Positions 8,989 through 18,152 of a stretch of 64,000 bases of DNA are shown here, in pieces. Positions within the stretch are counted from its first letter, which is position 1. Each line of letters starts with the position of its first letter. The notes beneath the pieces are model-generated. The model did no database searches. It had not been told where the DNA came from and saw only the letters and a program-made list of their open reading frames with translations. A program made the position numbers and the translations under genes. Source of the stretch: Hyphomicrobium nitrativorans NL23 (GTDB lineage Bacteria > Pseudomonadota > Alphaproteobacteria > Rhizobiales > Hyphomicrobiaceae); the NCBI RefSeq assembly GCF_000503895.1, contig NC_022997.1:888501-952500 (forward strand), in the 5' to 3' direction.

Positions 8989-9465
8989 TCAGGGGCCTCC
9001 CGGAGCCGGTGCCAGCTCTGCGGCGGGCGCGCCTGACGGCGTGGGAAGCGTTTCGAGGCCGACGAGGCCGATCTTCAGGTAGCCCGTGTCGCGCAGGAGG
9101 TTCAGCACCTCCATCAGGTCGCCGTAGTCGACTGCCTTATCGGCGCGCACGAAGATCCGCTCGTCGAGTTTGCCGCCGGTCTTCTCGTCGAGGCGGGCTT
9201 TCAACTCGTCACGGCCGACCATGTCGTTCCCGAAGGCGAGCGTCAGGTCCTCTTTGACGCTGAGGAAGATCGGTTCCTCCGGGCGAGGTTGCGACGGTGC
9301 GTTCGAAGCCGGAAGGTCGACGGCCACGTCGACGGTGGAGAGCGGCGCTGCCACCATGAAGATAATGAGAAGCACCAGCATCACGTCGATGAACGGCGTG
9401 ACGTTGATCTCGTGGCTCTCTTCCAGATCGTCGCTGTCGGTGCGTGAGTTCAGGCTGCCGGCCAT
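8989..9465 (-). CDS. exbD: Biopolymer transport protein ExbD
   Basis: A 158-residue inner-membrane protein. The single helix VTPFIDVMLVLLIIFMVAAP carries the conserved aspartate that takes part in proton flow (ITPFIDVML in the family). It is followed by the periplasmic peptidoglycan-side domain with IFLSVKEDLTLAFGND and FVRADKAVDYGDLMEVLNLL. The C-terminus has a short Ala/Pro tail. It assembles with ExbB around TonB. The gene lies between exbB (13 bp upstream) and tonB (2 bp downstream) in one operon. Confidence 0.95.
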   Translation of the reverse strand: MAGSLNSRTDSDDLEESHEINVTPFIDVMLVLLIIFMVAAPLSTVDVAVDLPASNAPSQPRPEEPIFLSVKEDLTLAFGNDMVGRDELKARLDEKTGGKLDERIFVRADKAVDYGDLMEVLNLLRDTGYLKIGLVGLETLPTPSGAPAAELAPAPGGP

Positions 9466-9478
9466 GTCGTGCCCCTCG

Positions 9479-10639
9479 TCATTCGGCTGCGGCGGCTGGC
9501 TTGCCGGCAGGCTTCGAGGCCTGCCAGAGCTTGCGCAGATCGAGTTCGTGGCTGACCAGTCGCTCTACGCCTGCGGCCGCGTCAGCCAGGAGCAGCTTGT
9601 AACCGGCGATGGACCGAGCAAAGGCGTTATAAATGATGACCGCGGGAATGGCAGCGATAAGGCCGATGCCGGTTGCGAGAAGCGCTTCCGCGATACCGGG
9701 CGCCACGACGGCGAGGTTTGTCGTTTGTGACTGGGCGATGCCGATGAAGCTGTTCATGATGCCCCAGACGGTGCCGAAAAGGCCGACGAACGGTGCCGTC
9801 GAACCGATGGTGGCAAGTACGCCGGTGCCGAGCGTCATACGCCGCTGCGCGCCGGCTTCGATGCGGGATAGACGCGACGTCACGCGCTCCTTCACGCCCT
9901 GATCGCCGGCATGATCGAGGAGGCGCGCCGAGCGCGTCACTTCTTCGGCGGCTTCGTGGACGAGGCGGCTGCCCGGTCCGCGCACGCCGGAAAAGGCCTG
10001 CACGGCGTGAGTGAGGCTTTCCGCACTCGATATGCGCTGGATGGCCGCGCGAAGTTTTGCCTTGGCGATGCCAAGCTCGATGGTCTTCGCGAGCCAGACT
10101 GTCCAGGTGATGAAGCAGGCGAATACGAGGCCGATCATCACCGCCTTCACGACGATGTCGGCGGCCTCGTACATGCCCCAGACCGAGAGATCGTGGGGCA
10201 TGACGCTCGATTGGGGTGCTTCGTCTGCCGACGCTTCGGCGAGATCTGTCTCGTCACCGGCGTCGATGGCCAGGATTTCGTCGGCGGGTGGCGGCGTCAT
10301 TGCGCCGGTGCCGTCGGCACCCGTCTCAGAGGATGTGGGTGCGGTGAATGTCGAGGGCGGCGCTTCGCTTGCGGAGCCTGTGTCCGTGGAGGGCGCGGCC
10401 GCAGGTTCTGCGTCCGTGGCAGAGGGTGAGGCCGGTGTCGTTGCGGGCGGCGTTTCCGCGTCGATGGGGGGAGCGGGCTCGTTGACGGGGGCGGTGCGGC
10501 TCAAGTCCGGCGCGGCGTCTTGAGCGAATGCGGGCTGGCCGATGGCGCCCAGGCTCCACACCACTGCTCCGAGCAGCATGGCGATGCGAATGGAGGGGAC
10601 GCAGGCCCATGCGCCGCGTGCTGCCAACTCGTCCTGCAT
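9479..10639 (-). CDS. exbB: Biopolymer transport protein ExbB, with periplasmic N-terminal extension
   Basis: A MotA/TolQ/ExbB-family proton-channel protein. I place the start at the ATG at 10639 ([16 protein letters not shown] upstream), giving 386 residues; the longer frame to 10816 adds uncharged, low-quality sequence. A cleavable signal (about 14-40, ending QPAFA) is followed by a roughly 110-residue Pro/Ala/Thr/Glu-rich periplasmic segment. Three membrane helices follow, with the family motifs [21 protein letters not shown] and [21 protein letters not shown]. The extended periplasmic N-terminus is common in alphaproteobacterial ExbB. First gene of exbB-exbD-tonB. Confidence 0.93.
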   Translation of the reverse strand: MQDELAARGAWACVPSIRIAMLLGAVVWSLGAIGQPAFAQDAAPDLSRTAPVNEPAPPIDAETPPATTPASPSATDAEPAAAPSTDTGSASEAPPSTFTAPTSSETGADGTGAMTPPPADEILAIDAGDETDLAEASADEAPQSSVMPHDLSVWGMYEAADIVVKAVMIGLVFACFITWTVWLAKTIELGIAKAKLRAAIQRISSAESLTHAVQAFSGVRGPGSRLVHEAAEEVTRSARLLDHAGDQGVKERVTSRLSRIEAGAQRRMTLGTGVLATIGSTAPFVGLFGTVWGIMNSFIGIAQSQTTNLAVVAPGIAEALLATGIGLIAAIPAVIIYNAFARSIAGYKLLLADAAAGVERLVSHELDLRKLWQASKPAGKPAAAAE

Positions 10640-11114
10640 GTTTTCAGCCCTCTCATGCATCGATGTCATAGCGACCGCGCTGTCGGCCGCTCGCATTGGA
10701 GAGCCGATGGCCGCCGAGGCGAACCGTATCCCAATTTGACGGGCGAACTCACCCCTTTGCGGTGAGCGGATTGTAGGCCGACACGCCTCGTCTTCCTGCC
10801 GATCGCCTTCTTGCATCCTGTTTATTCCCTACTTCTATCCTCAAGAAATGCTCTCGGCAAGGAGAGCTGTGGAGGCTGTGCCATGGAGCGACAAAGCTAC
10901 GCGGGCATTGGACTTGCGGTCTCGTCCCATGCCCGATCGGCGGGCTGCCGCCAAGCAATCGTGGCGTCCCCATTCCCCGCCGTGCGTAGCTGCAACGCGA
11001 CGGCTTTCCGAGCGGCCCGCATTTTCTATCTTGAACAACCCCGTCATGTATTGCTGAGTCGCCGGCAACGGTTAGCAGCAGATCCAGGGCGCGCGTAAGG
11101 CGCGCTGCGAAGGG
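10640..11114. other. 475-bp divergent intergenic region between exbB and the Sel1-repeat gene
   Basis: This region must contain the promoter of exbB (minus) and of the Sel1-repeat gene (plus). Short open frames here read as low-complexity translations and carry no recognisable domain. I find no convincing promoter pair, iron-regulator site or structured RNA by eye. Confidence 0.5.
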
Positions 11115-11927
11115 ATGAATATGCGGTCGGATCGCGCGGCGCGGACACGGATCATTATCCATCGGGATATTGCACGGACGGTGGCGGAGGAGCCGCAGTA
11201 CGACGTTCTCTACGTGAGGTTCTGGGATCCGGGCCAGGCCGGCGAGCGGGAGCTGACGGCAGAGGAGCTGCGGGTTCGCGCCGTGCAGGGGGATGTCGAG
11301 GCGCAGATCGGTTGGGGGCACAAGTTGCTCGACGGCGCCGATGTGCCGCGAGATCTCGCGGCGGCCTATCGCTGGTTCCGGCTGGCGGCGGGGGCCGGCC
11401 ATGCGGATGCGTTCAACATGATGGGACGCTGCTACGAGCTTGGCTGGAGCGTCGAGCCGGACGCTCGCGAGGCGGCCGAATGGTATCGCAAGGCTTCCGA
11501 CAAGGGCCACGCATGGGGTGCGTTCAACCTTGGATGTCTTCTGGCTCAGGGTCGCGGTGTGCCGGTGGACCCGGCCGCGGCGCTCACTCAACTCGTGCGG
11601 GCCGCGCGGCGGGGCAACGCCAGCGCCATGAATATGATCGGGCGTTACCGTGAGCAGACGCGCGAAGGAGCGAGGGCCGCACGCTCCGCCGGGCTTTGGT
11701 ATCGGTGGGCGGCGGAAGGTGGGTGCTTTCGGGGCCAATTTCATCACGGGCGCTCGCTCGCCGAGGCCGGACAGGCCGAGGAGGGGCGGACCTGGATCGA
11801 GCGCGCCCTCGCCGGGGCTCCGGACGATTACCGCCGGGATGCGGTGGCGGTGCTCAGGACGCATCCGCTTGCGGTGCTTCGCGAACTCGCGCCTGGCCGT
11901 GATCCGGATCAGCTCGCTGATCATTGA
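11115..11927 (+). CDS. Sel1-repeat (tetratricopeptide-like) protein
   Basis: A 270-residue helical-repeat protein. At least four Sel1-like repeats are visible between about residues 55 and 215: AQIGWGHKLLDGADVPRDLA, AFNMMGRCYELGWSVEPDAR, AFNLGCLLAQGRGVPVDPA and the partial GQFHHGRSLAEAGQAEEG, each followed by an AxxWYRxAA-type helix. Such repeats mediate protein contacts. A Sel1-repeat gene next to siderophore receptor and PiuC-type genes is a recurring arrangement in proteobacteria, so a supporting role in siderophore uptake is likely but undefined. No signal peptide is apparent. A short GC-rich palindrome (11931-11944) follows the stop. Confidence 0.85.
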   Translation: MNMRSDRAARTRIIIHRDIARTVAEEPQYDVLYVRFWDPGQAGERELTAEELRVRAVQGDVEAQIGWGHKLLDGADVPRDLAAAYRWFRLAAGAGHADAFNMMGRCYELGWSVEPDAREAAEWYRKASDKGHAWGAFNLGCLLAQGRGVPVDPAAALTQLVRAARRGNASAMNMIGRYREQTREGARAARSAGLWYRWAAEGGCFRGQFHHGRSLAEAGQAEEGRTWIERALAGAPDDYRRDAVAVLRTHPLAVLRELAPGRDPDQLADH

Positions 11928-12103
11928 GCGCAGGGCGCGCCCTGATCCTCCCAAATATTCTGTTTTCTTTTCAATGGGGGAACTGCCGCTCAGGCTTCGA
12001 GCGTGCCGCCGGCTTGTTCAGCCTTGCACAAGCTTCACGCAGGATTGGCGCCCTATAACGCAACTCTCAGCTATCGTTACGACGTCATCCCGATCGAGAT
12101 CAG

Positions 12104-15100
12104 ATGGGCCGGAAACAACGGCGGCATACGCAGGCGACGTCCCGGACGCCAAACGTGGTGAGTTCCGATCCGCTTGTGCGCGATTTTCGCGAGGCCGTGC
12201 AATTGTTGCGGGACGGCAAGTTCGAGCAATCTGCGGAAGCGCATAAACGCATTTTGGCGCGCTTTCCTGCACATGCGCCGAGCCTTCTCAATCTGGGGCT
12301 CATCGCATTCAAAACCAACGCAACGAGCGACGCCCTCGATTGCATCCGGCGCAGCCTCGAAATCGATCCCGACTCCCGCGAGGGGTGGCTGAATCTCGCC
12401 ATCGTGCTGGGTGAGCAACGGCAGCTCGACGAGGCGATTGCGGCCTGCCGTCAATCGCTGGCGTTGGGGCCAGACGACGCGAAAGCGCACGTGGTGCTGG
12501 GCAGCCTCCTCAACGCGGCGAAAAACACGACCGATGCCGTTGCGGCGTTCGAGGCCGCGCTTAGTCTCAAGCCCGATCAGCCGTCCGTCCTGGTGAAGAT
12601 GGGCAAGGTTTTGTTGCGGTCCGGCCGGACTGCGGAAGCCATGGCGCTTTACGCGCGTGCGCGCAGCCTCGCGCCTGAGTTGGCGGATGTGCGTGACTTC
12701 GAGCGTCAGATCCTGACGGAGACGGGCAATCTTGGCGATGCCGAGGCGATGGTCGCAGCGCAAACTCAAGATCCGGTGGAGCGCGCGCGTCTCTACGACG
12801 GTTTCGGCAACGGATTGCTCAAGCAAAGGCGGTTCGGTGAGGCCGTGGCGTTTCAGCAGCGTGCGATCGCGTGCGATCCGAACCGTGCGGAGCTTTATTT
12901 CAATCTCGCCGCGGCGCTTGAGGGCGCGGGGCAACAGCGCGATGCGATTGCCGCTTATCAGAGCGCGCTGGCTATCGAGCCGGAACGTGCCGACGGTTAT
13001 GTGAAAGTGGGCATCCTGTTGCGCAGGATGCATTTGAACGATGGGGCGATCACGGCGTTTCGGGAGGCGGTGCGGCTCGATCCGAAACTGGTGGATGCGC
13101 ATTACAACCTCGCGGTGACGCTCAAGATCGCCAACCGGGCCGAGGAGGCGACGGCGGCGTTCGATCACGCCGTCGAATGTGCGCCGCAGTCGCTGGTGAT
13201 CCGGTTCGAACGCATCCATCTCAAGCGCGTTGCGTGCGACTGGGCTGGGATAGAGGACGAGGAAGAGCATTGCATCGCGATGCGGCGGAAGCGGCAGGCT
13301 CCCGTGGCGCCCTTCCTGTTGCTGCCGCTGGATACCTCAAGGGCGGATCAGCTCTCGGCCGGCAAGGCCTTTACAGATATTCTCGGTATTCCCGAGACGC
13401 GCAGGTTTACGACCTATCCGAATTGTTCGAAGCCGGGGGCGCGCATTCGCATCGGTTATCTTTCGGCGGATTTCTGTAGTCACGCCACGACGATCCTGCT
13501 CGCGGAAGTTCTGGAAAAGGCGGATCGCAACCGCTTCGAGCTTGTCGGCTACTGCTTCAGTCGGGACGACAAGAGCGCGATGCGCGACCGCGTCAAGGCA
13601 GCGTTCGACCGCTTCGTCGAAATTCGCACCATGAGCGACGAGGATGCCGCAAAGCTGATCCACGAGGACGGGATCGACATCCTTGTCGATCTCAAGGGCT
13701 ACACGCAGGATGGGCGCTCGGCCATTCTCGCGTATAAGCCTGCGCCCATTCAGGTGAATTATCTCGGCTATCCCGGATCGATGGGATGCGATTTCATCGA
13801 CTATATTCTCGGCGATCCTGTCGTTACGCCGATGGCGCATCAGGCGGATTATTCGGAGCGGATCGTGCAGCTTCCGCACTGCTATCAGCCTAACGACCGG
13901 CAGCGGCAGATCGCAGAAACGTCGTGCACGCGCGCGGATCATGGACTTCCGCAGGATGCGTTCGTGTTCTGCTCGTTCAACAACAACTACAAAATCACCC
14001 CCGAAATCTTCGGTGTGTGGATGCGGCTTCTCGATCGCGTTCCCGGGTCCGTGCTTTGGACGCTGATCAAAAATCCGGTGTGCCGGGAAAACCTTCGGCG
14101 CGAGGCCGTTGTGCGCGGTATCGATCCTGCCCGCATCGTGTTTGCCGATCCGCTCCCAAACGCGGAGCATCTGGCGCGCCACCGGTTTGCCGATCTCTTT
14201 CTCGATACGGCGCCGTGCAACGCGCATACGACGGCGAGCGACGCGCTTTGGGCGGGATTGCCTGTGCTGACGTCGCTCGGAGAGACGTTTGCGGGCCGCG
14301 TCGCCGCGAGCCTGCTGTCGGCCATGGAACTCGATGAGCTGATCGCGCGGGACGTTCACGACTACGAGCGGATTGCGCTTCAGCTCGCGGGCGACAGGGG
14401 CCGCCTCGATACGATCCGGCGCAAGATCGCTGCGGTTCGCGACACGAGCCCGCTGTTCGATTCGACGCGCTATACGAAAAACCTGGAACGGTCTTACGAG
14501 ACGATGGTGGACATCATGCGAAACGGAGAAGCGCCGCGGCCGTTCACGGTGGCCGAGGATGTGCCGACGATTTCCTCATTCACGCGCGTAGCGCCACCGA
14601 CGCTCGAAGCGCATGTCGCCTACGATGCCTGTCCTGTCTGCGACGGAGTGGACATTCCGTATCAGATCGAGGCAAAGATCTCCGATCATCCGTTGTACAA
14701 AGCCGAGCTTCCGCCGACGGTGAAGTGGCGCGCGTGCGAAGCGTGCGGGCATTTCTTCACGGAAGGCTATTTCACGCCCGAAGCACGCGAGATCGTCGTT
14801 TCGTCGATCCTCCCCGAGCAGGAGGTCGGAAACGACGCTGGGCGGCGACGCAAGATTTCGGGGCGGATCGTAGAGCGCGTGGCGCGGCACGTTTCGGACG
14901 GCGAATGGCTGGATGTCGGGACGGGGAACGGCTCGTTGCTCTTTACGGCGGCCGAATGGGGTTACGATCTTCTCGGTGTCGATCGCCGGATCGACACCGT
15001 GGAGCGGCTTCTCAAACTCGGCTTCAAGGCATTCTGGAACGACATCGAGTCGATCGAGGATGTGGATGCCGTCGATCGCTTCAGCGTCGTCAGCATCGCG

Positions 15101-15388
15101 GGCGGGTTGACGCGCGCACCGTTTCCAAAACGAGCTCTCGCGGCAGTTCATGGGATGATGCGGAAGGGCGGCGTGCTTTTCATTTCTGCGCCGAATATGG
15201 ATACCATCGAATGGCGTATCCTCGATGCGCTCGGGACGAACCCGTATTGGGGAGCGCTCGAAAATCACCACAACTTTACCCGGACCCGTATCGTCTCGAT
15301 GCTCGAAGCGCAAGGCTTCAAGGTCGCCGAGTATGCTGTCGGCGAGGATGCGCCGAGCGTGATGGAAATCATCGCGATCAAGGTTTGA
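12104..15388 (+). CDS. TPR-repeat SPINDLY/OGT-like glycosyltransferase fused to zinc-ribbon class I methyltransferase
   Basis: A 1094-residue three-part protein. Residues about 20-390 are tandem TPRs (for example AEAHKRILARFPAHAPSLLNLG, AIAAYQSALAIEPERADGYV). Residues about 447-805 are an O-GlcNAc-transferase C-terminal region (GT41) with the catalytic-histidine segment GYLSADFCSHA, the FNNNYKITPEIF lysine motif and the nucleotide-sugar end DTAPCNAHTTASDALWAGLP. From about 840 there is a four-cysteine ribbon (CPVCDG ... CEACGH) and then a SAM-methyltransferase domain with EWLDVGTGNGSLL near 934. The likely role is cytosolic protein glycosylation, with methylation of the sugar or acceptor. It converges on CDP-deoxysugar genes that may supply its donor; that link is inference. 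Confidence 0.88.
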   Translation: MGRKQRRHTQATSRTPNVVSSDPLVRDFREAVQLLRDGKFEQSAEAHKRILARFPAHAPSLLNLGLIAFKTNATSDALDCIRRSLEIDPDSREGWLNLAIVLGEQRQLDEAIAACRQSLALGPDDAKAHVVLGSLLNAAKNTTDAVAAFEAALSLKPDQPSVLVKMGKVLLRSGRTAEAMALYARARSLAPELADVRDFERQILTETGNLGDAEAMVAAQTQDPVERARLYDGFGNGLLKQRRFGEAVAFQQRAIACDPNRAELYFNLAAALEGAGQQRDAIAAYQSALAIEPERADGYVKVGILLRRMHLNDGAITAFREAVRLDPKLVDAHYNLAVTLKIANRAEEATAAFDHAVECAPQSLVIRFERIHLKRVACDWAGIEDEEEHCIAMRRKRQAPVAPFLLLPLDTSRADQLSAGKAFTDILGIPETRRFTTYPNCSKPGARIRIGYLSADFCSHATTILLAEVLEKADRNRFELVGYCFSRDDKSAMRDRVKAAFDRFVEIRTMSDEDAAKLIHEDGIDILVDLKGYTQDGRSAILAYKPAPIQVNYLGYPGSMGCDFIDYILGDPVVTPMAHQADYSERIVQLPHCYQPNDRQRQIAETSCTRADHGLPQDAFVFCSFNNNYKITPEIFGVWMRLLDRVPGSVLWTLIKNPVCRENLRREAVVRGIDPARIVFADPLPNAEHLARHRFADLFLDTAPCNAHTTASDALWAGLPVLTSLGETFAGRVAASLLSAMELDELIARDVHDYERIALQLAGDRGRLDTIRRKIAAVRDTSPLFDSTRYTKNLERSYETMVDIMRNGEAPRPFTVAEDVPTISSFTRVAPPTLEAHVAYDACPVCDGVDIPYQIEAKISDHPLYKAELPPTVKWRACEACGHFFTEGYFTPEAREIVVSSILPEQEVGNDAGRRRKISGRIVERVARHVSDGEWLDVGTGNGSLLFTAAEWGYDLLGVDRRIDTVERLLKLGFKAFWNDIESIEDVDAVDRFSVVSIAGGLTRAPFPKRALAAVHGMMRKGGVLFISAPNMDTIEWRILDALGTNPYWGALENHHNFTRTRIVSMLEAQGFKVAEYAVGEDAPSVMEIIAIKV

Positions 15389-15395
15389 TCGGCCG

Positions 15396-15947
15396 CTATG
15401 GCTGAGTGCCGCGTGGCGCGGGGATATAGCGCGCATGCGTTGCGTCGCGCTCGCTGATGAAGGCCGGCGCGAACGGCCATTCGATCGAGAATGCAGGGTC
15501 GTCGTAGGCGACGCCGCAATCGAGGGCGGGATCGTACACTTCCGAAATTTGATAAAACAGTTCGCACTCGTCGGTGAGAGACAGACATCCGTGAGCGCAT
15601 CCGGCCGGGATGTAAAACGCGTTCCGCTTTTCTGCGGATAGCTCGACCGCGGCCCAGCGAAGGTAGGTCGGCGAGTGCGGGCGAAGATCGACGGCGACGT
15701 CGAACGCGGTTCCGCGCGTCGCACGAACGAGCTTCGCGTCCCGCTTCGGCGCGTCCTGATAATGCAGGCCGCGCAACGTGCCGCGCTTGGCTGTGTGAGA
15801 GATGTTGCAGTGAGGATAGACGCTGGCGAGGCCGCGTGCTGCGAACGTTTCGGCGCAGAACGTGCGAGCGAACAGGCCACGTGCATCGGTGCGCGGGTCG
15901 ATCTCGATCTCGAATGCGTCCGCGATGGCGGTTGGAATGAATTTCAT
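15396..15947 (-). CDS. RmlC-family 3,5-epimerase acting on a nucleotide 4-keto-6-deoxyhexose
   Basis: A 183-residue cupin-type epimerase of the dTDP-4-dehydrorhamnose 3,5-epimerase superfamily. Visible motifs are DARGLFARTFCAETFAARG, the catalytic-histidine region RGTLRGLHYQ, and FYIPAGCAHGCLSLTDECEL with the second conserved histidine and downstream tyrosine YQISEVYDP. The ATG at 15947 overlaps the stop of the rfbG-like gene by 4 bp (ATGA), so the two are translationally coupled. With rfbF and rfbG upstream, the substrate is more likely CDP-4-dehydro-6-deoxyglucose than the dTDP sugar. No reductase or aminotransferase follows, so the final sugar is not defined. The 3' end is 7 bp from the convergent glycosyltransferase-methyltransferase gene. 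Confidence 0.88.
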   Translation of the reverse strand: MKFIPTAIADAFEIEIDPRTDARGLFARTFCAETFAARGLASVYPHCNISHTAKRGTLRGLHYQDAPKRDAKLVRATRGTAFDVAVDLRPHSPTYLRWAAVELSAEKRNAFYIPAGCAHGCLSLTDECELFYQISEVYDPALDCGVAYDDPAFSIEWPFAPAFISERDATHARYIPAPRGTQP

Positions 15948-17038
15948 GCGCTCACCGGAGGGGCGGTGTGCTCTGCAATCCTGCGTTCTTCGTACGCCTC
16001 TATCTGGCCGAGCGAAAAAGCCCGCATATCGGCGCCGGTGCGATGGGCGCGATACCAGTCTGTCGTCCAGGCAAGTGCGTCTTTCAGGCTGAGACGAGGG
16101 CGCCAACCGAGGGTGCGCGTGGCCAGCGCCGAGTCGAGTTTCAGGACCGCGGCTTCCCCCGCGTGCGCGCCGGGCGCTTGCCGCCAGTGTTCACCGTCGC
16201 CGTCCGCTTTGCCGAGCGCATTGGCGATGTCGGACACGGTTGCGCTGCTCTGATCTCCGGGCCCGAAATTGAGCGCGGGCGGCAGGCTGTCATCCGAGGT
16301 CTTCGCAAGCGCTTCTGCAAACATCAGGTAGCCGCCGAGCGGTTCGAGAACGTGTTGCCAGGGGCGCACGGCGTTCGGATAACGGAGCGCGATGGGCTCT
16401 CCCGCTTCGCAGGCGCGCATGAAATCCGGCACCAGGCGGTCTTTCGACCAGTCGCCGCCACCGATCACATTGCCGGCGCGCGCGGTGGCAAGGCGAACGT
16501 GACTGCCTCTGAAGAAACTTGCCCTGTAGCTGTGGCAAACCAGCTCCGCGCACGCTTTCGATGCGCTGTAGGGATCGTTGCCGCCAAGAGGATCGGCCTC
16601 GCCAAACGGGCGGCCCCGTCCGTCGTTCGCGTAGATCTTGTCCGATGTGACGACCAGGATCACACGGACCGCCGGACATGGCTTCGCCGCTTCGAGGACG
16701 TTGACGGTGCCCATGACGTTCGTTGCGAAGGTCTCGACCGGATCGTCGTAGGACGGTCGCACGAGCGCTTGGGCCGCCATGTGAATGACGATTTCGGGGT
16801 CGGTGGCCGCGAACGTCTCGCGCAGTTGTGCGAGGCTGCGGATGTCCTGGATGCGGTGTTGCCGGTTCTTCCAGGGCGCCAGCAGGTGATAGAGAGAGGG
16901 GCTCGTATCCGGGGCAAGGGCGACGGCCGAGACTTCGGCGCCGAGTTTTTCCAGCCAGAGGCAGAGCCATGCGCCCTTGAAGCCCGTGTGTCCGGTCACG
17001 AGAACACGCCGGCCGCGCCAGAACGCCGTTAGGTCCAT
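15944..17038 (-). CDS. rfbG: CDP-glucose 4,6-dehydratase
   Basis: A short-chain dehydrogenase/reductase-type dehydratase of about 364 residues converting CDP-glucose to CDP-4-dehydro-6-deoxyglucose. The N-terminal NAD-binding motif is VLVTGHTGFKGAWL, in which GFKG is characteristic of this enzyme. The catalytic set is visible as VTSDKIYAND and YSASKACAELV (Tyr-x3-Lys). The C-terminal half contains NVIGGGDWSKDRLVPDFMRA, also typical of RfbG. The ATG at 17038 follows GGAAGG; an in-frame GTG at 17047 is possible. It overlaps the end of rfbF by 10 bp and the start of the epimerase by 4 bp. Confidence 0.93.
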   Translation of the reverse strand: MDLTAFWRGRRVLVTGHTGFKGAWLCLWLEKLGAEVSAVALAPDTSPSLYHLLAPWKNRQHRIQDIRSLAQLRETFAATDPEIVIHMAAQALVRPSYDDPVETFATNVMGTVNVLEAAKPCPAVRVILVVTSDKIYANDGRGRPFGEADPLGGNDPYSASKACAELVCHSYRASFFRGSHVRLATARAGNVIGGGDWSKDRLVPDFMRACEAGEPIALRYPNAVRPWQHVLEPLGGYLMFAEALAKTSDDSLPPALNFGPGDQSSATVSDIANALGKADGDGEHWRQAPGAHAGEAAVLKLDSALATRTLGWRPRLSLKDALAWTTDWYRAHRTGADMRAFSLGQIEAYEERRIAEHTAPPVSA

Positions 17039-17802
17039 ACCTTCCACGGCGCTTTTCCAGAGTTCCAGAGCTCTTCGAGCTGCACGCGCTCGCGCAGCGT
17101 ATCCATGGGTTGCCAGAAGCCGTCATGCTTGAACGCGGCGAGTTGGCCTTTCGCCGCCAGCTTCTGGAGCGGTTCGCCTTCCCAGGCGGTGTCGTCGGAT
17201 CCGATCAGATCCACGACGGAGCGATCGAGGACGAAGAAGCCGCCGTTGATGCGCTGGCCGGCGGCTCTCGGTTTCTCGACGAAGGCGCTGACGCGGCCGT
17301 CCTCAATGTCCACCGTGCCGAAGCGGCCGGGAGGTGCGACGGCGCACATTGTGGCCTTGAGGCCGTGGCTCTTGTGAAACGCGATCTCTGCCGAGATGTC
17401 GATGTCGCCGACGCCATCGCCGTAGGTAAGGCAGAACGGTCCTTCCGGATCGAGATATTCGCGCACGCGGCGAATGCGGCCGCCCGTCATGGAGTGAGCG
17501 CCCGTGTCGACGACCGTGACGCGCCAGTTGATGCGCTGGGCGCCGTGATAGGTGATAGCCTTGTTGGCGAGGTCGACCGTGATGTCATTATGATGCAAGC
17601 ACAGGTTTACGAAGTACTCCTTGATCATATACCCCTTGTAGCCGGCGCATATGATGAAGTCCGTCAACCCATGATGAGCATAGATGTTCATGATGTGCCA
17701 CAGGATCGGTTTTTCGCCGATCTCGACCAACGGCTTCGGGCGAACGCTGGTTTCTTCGGCGAGACGCGATCCGAGACCGCCTGCGAGAATCACGACCTTC
17801 AT
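17029..17802 (-). CDS. rfbF: Glucose-1-phosphate cytidylyltransferase
   Basis: A 257-residue nucleotidyltransferase making CDP-glucose from CTP and glucose 1-phosphate. The signature MKVVILAGGLGSRLAEETSV with RPKPLVEIGEKPILWHIM is characteristic of RfbF, as are the AGYKGYMIKEYFVNLCLHHND region and the GFWQPMDTLRER end. Length is exactly the family norm. GGAG lies 9 nt before the ATG. First gene of rfbF-rfbG-epimerase, an operon that provides an activated 6-deoxyhexose for cell-surface glycan or for the neighbouring GT41-like enzyme. Confidence 0.96.
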   Translation of the reverse strand: MKVVILAGGLGSRLAEETSVRPKPLVEIGEKPILWHIMNIYAHHGLTDFIICAGYKGYMIKEYFVNLCLHHNDITVDLANKAITYHGAQRINWRVTVVDTGAHSMTGGRIRRVREYLDPEGPFCLTYGDGVGDIDISAEIAFHKSHGLKATMCAVAPPGRFGTVDIEDGRVSAFVEKPRAAGQRINGGFFVLDRSVVDLIGSDDTAWEGEPLQKLAAKGQLAAFKHDGFWQPMDTLRERVQLEELWNSGKAPWKVWT

Positions 17803-18152
17803 TCAGGTGGCTCCGCGGCAACGAGGACGGATTGCCGGTAGTTTATGAGAGCGTGCGTGCCATGCGGCGTAGCTGCGCAATTCCGGCCATGAGTATTTAT
17901 CGAAGGCGAAACTTGAGCGAGGCTGGATGTCATCTGTATGCGTTGCGTGTCGATGGTTGGGCATGGCGTAGGACGCCTATCGGTTGCGGTCTGGGGCGGC
18001 CAAACGTTAACGAGGAGCTCCGAAGGGGAAGGTTTACGACGATCCCGCCGATTTCGGCAAATGCCGCGATGCGGCTTGCGCGAGCGGCAGGGCGATAGCA
18101 CATTCGGCATCGGGCCGCTTCGGCCGAGAACGGACTGAGAAAGCACTGCGAT
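17803..18152. other. 350-bp divergent intergenic region
   Basis: Separates rfbF (minus) from the pterin-related gene (plus). The sequence AAACGTTAACG near 18004 is the only short palindromic feature I notice. No convincing promoter pair or coding sequence is visible. Confidence 0.5.

Noticed and set aside
11931-11960. CAGGGCGCGCCCTG palindrome as terminator of the Sel1 gene
   Set aside because: The stem can be only five pairs with a four-base loop and the T-rich stretch is about 20 nt further on.
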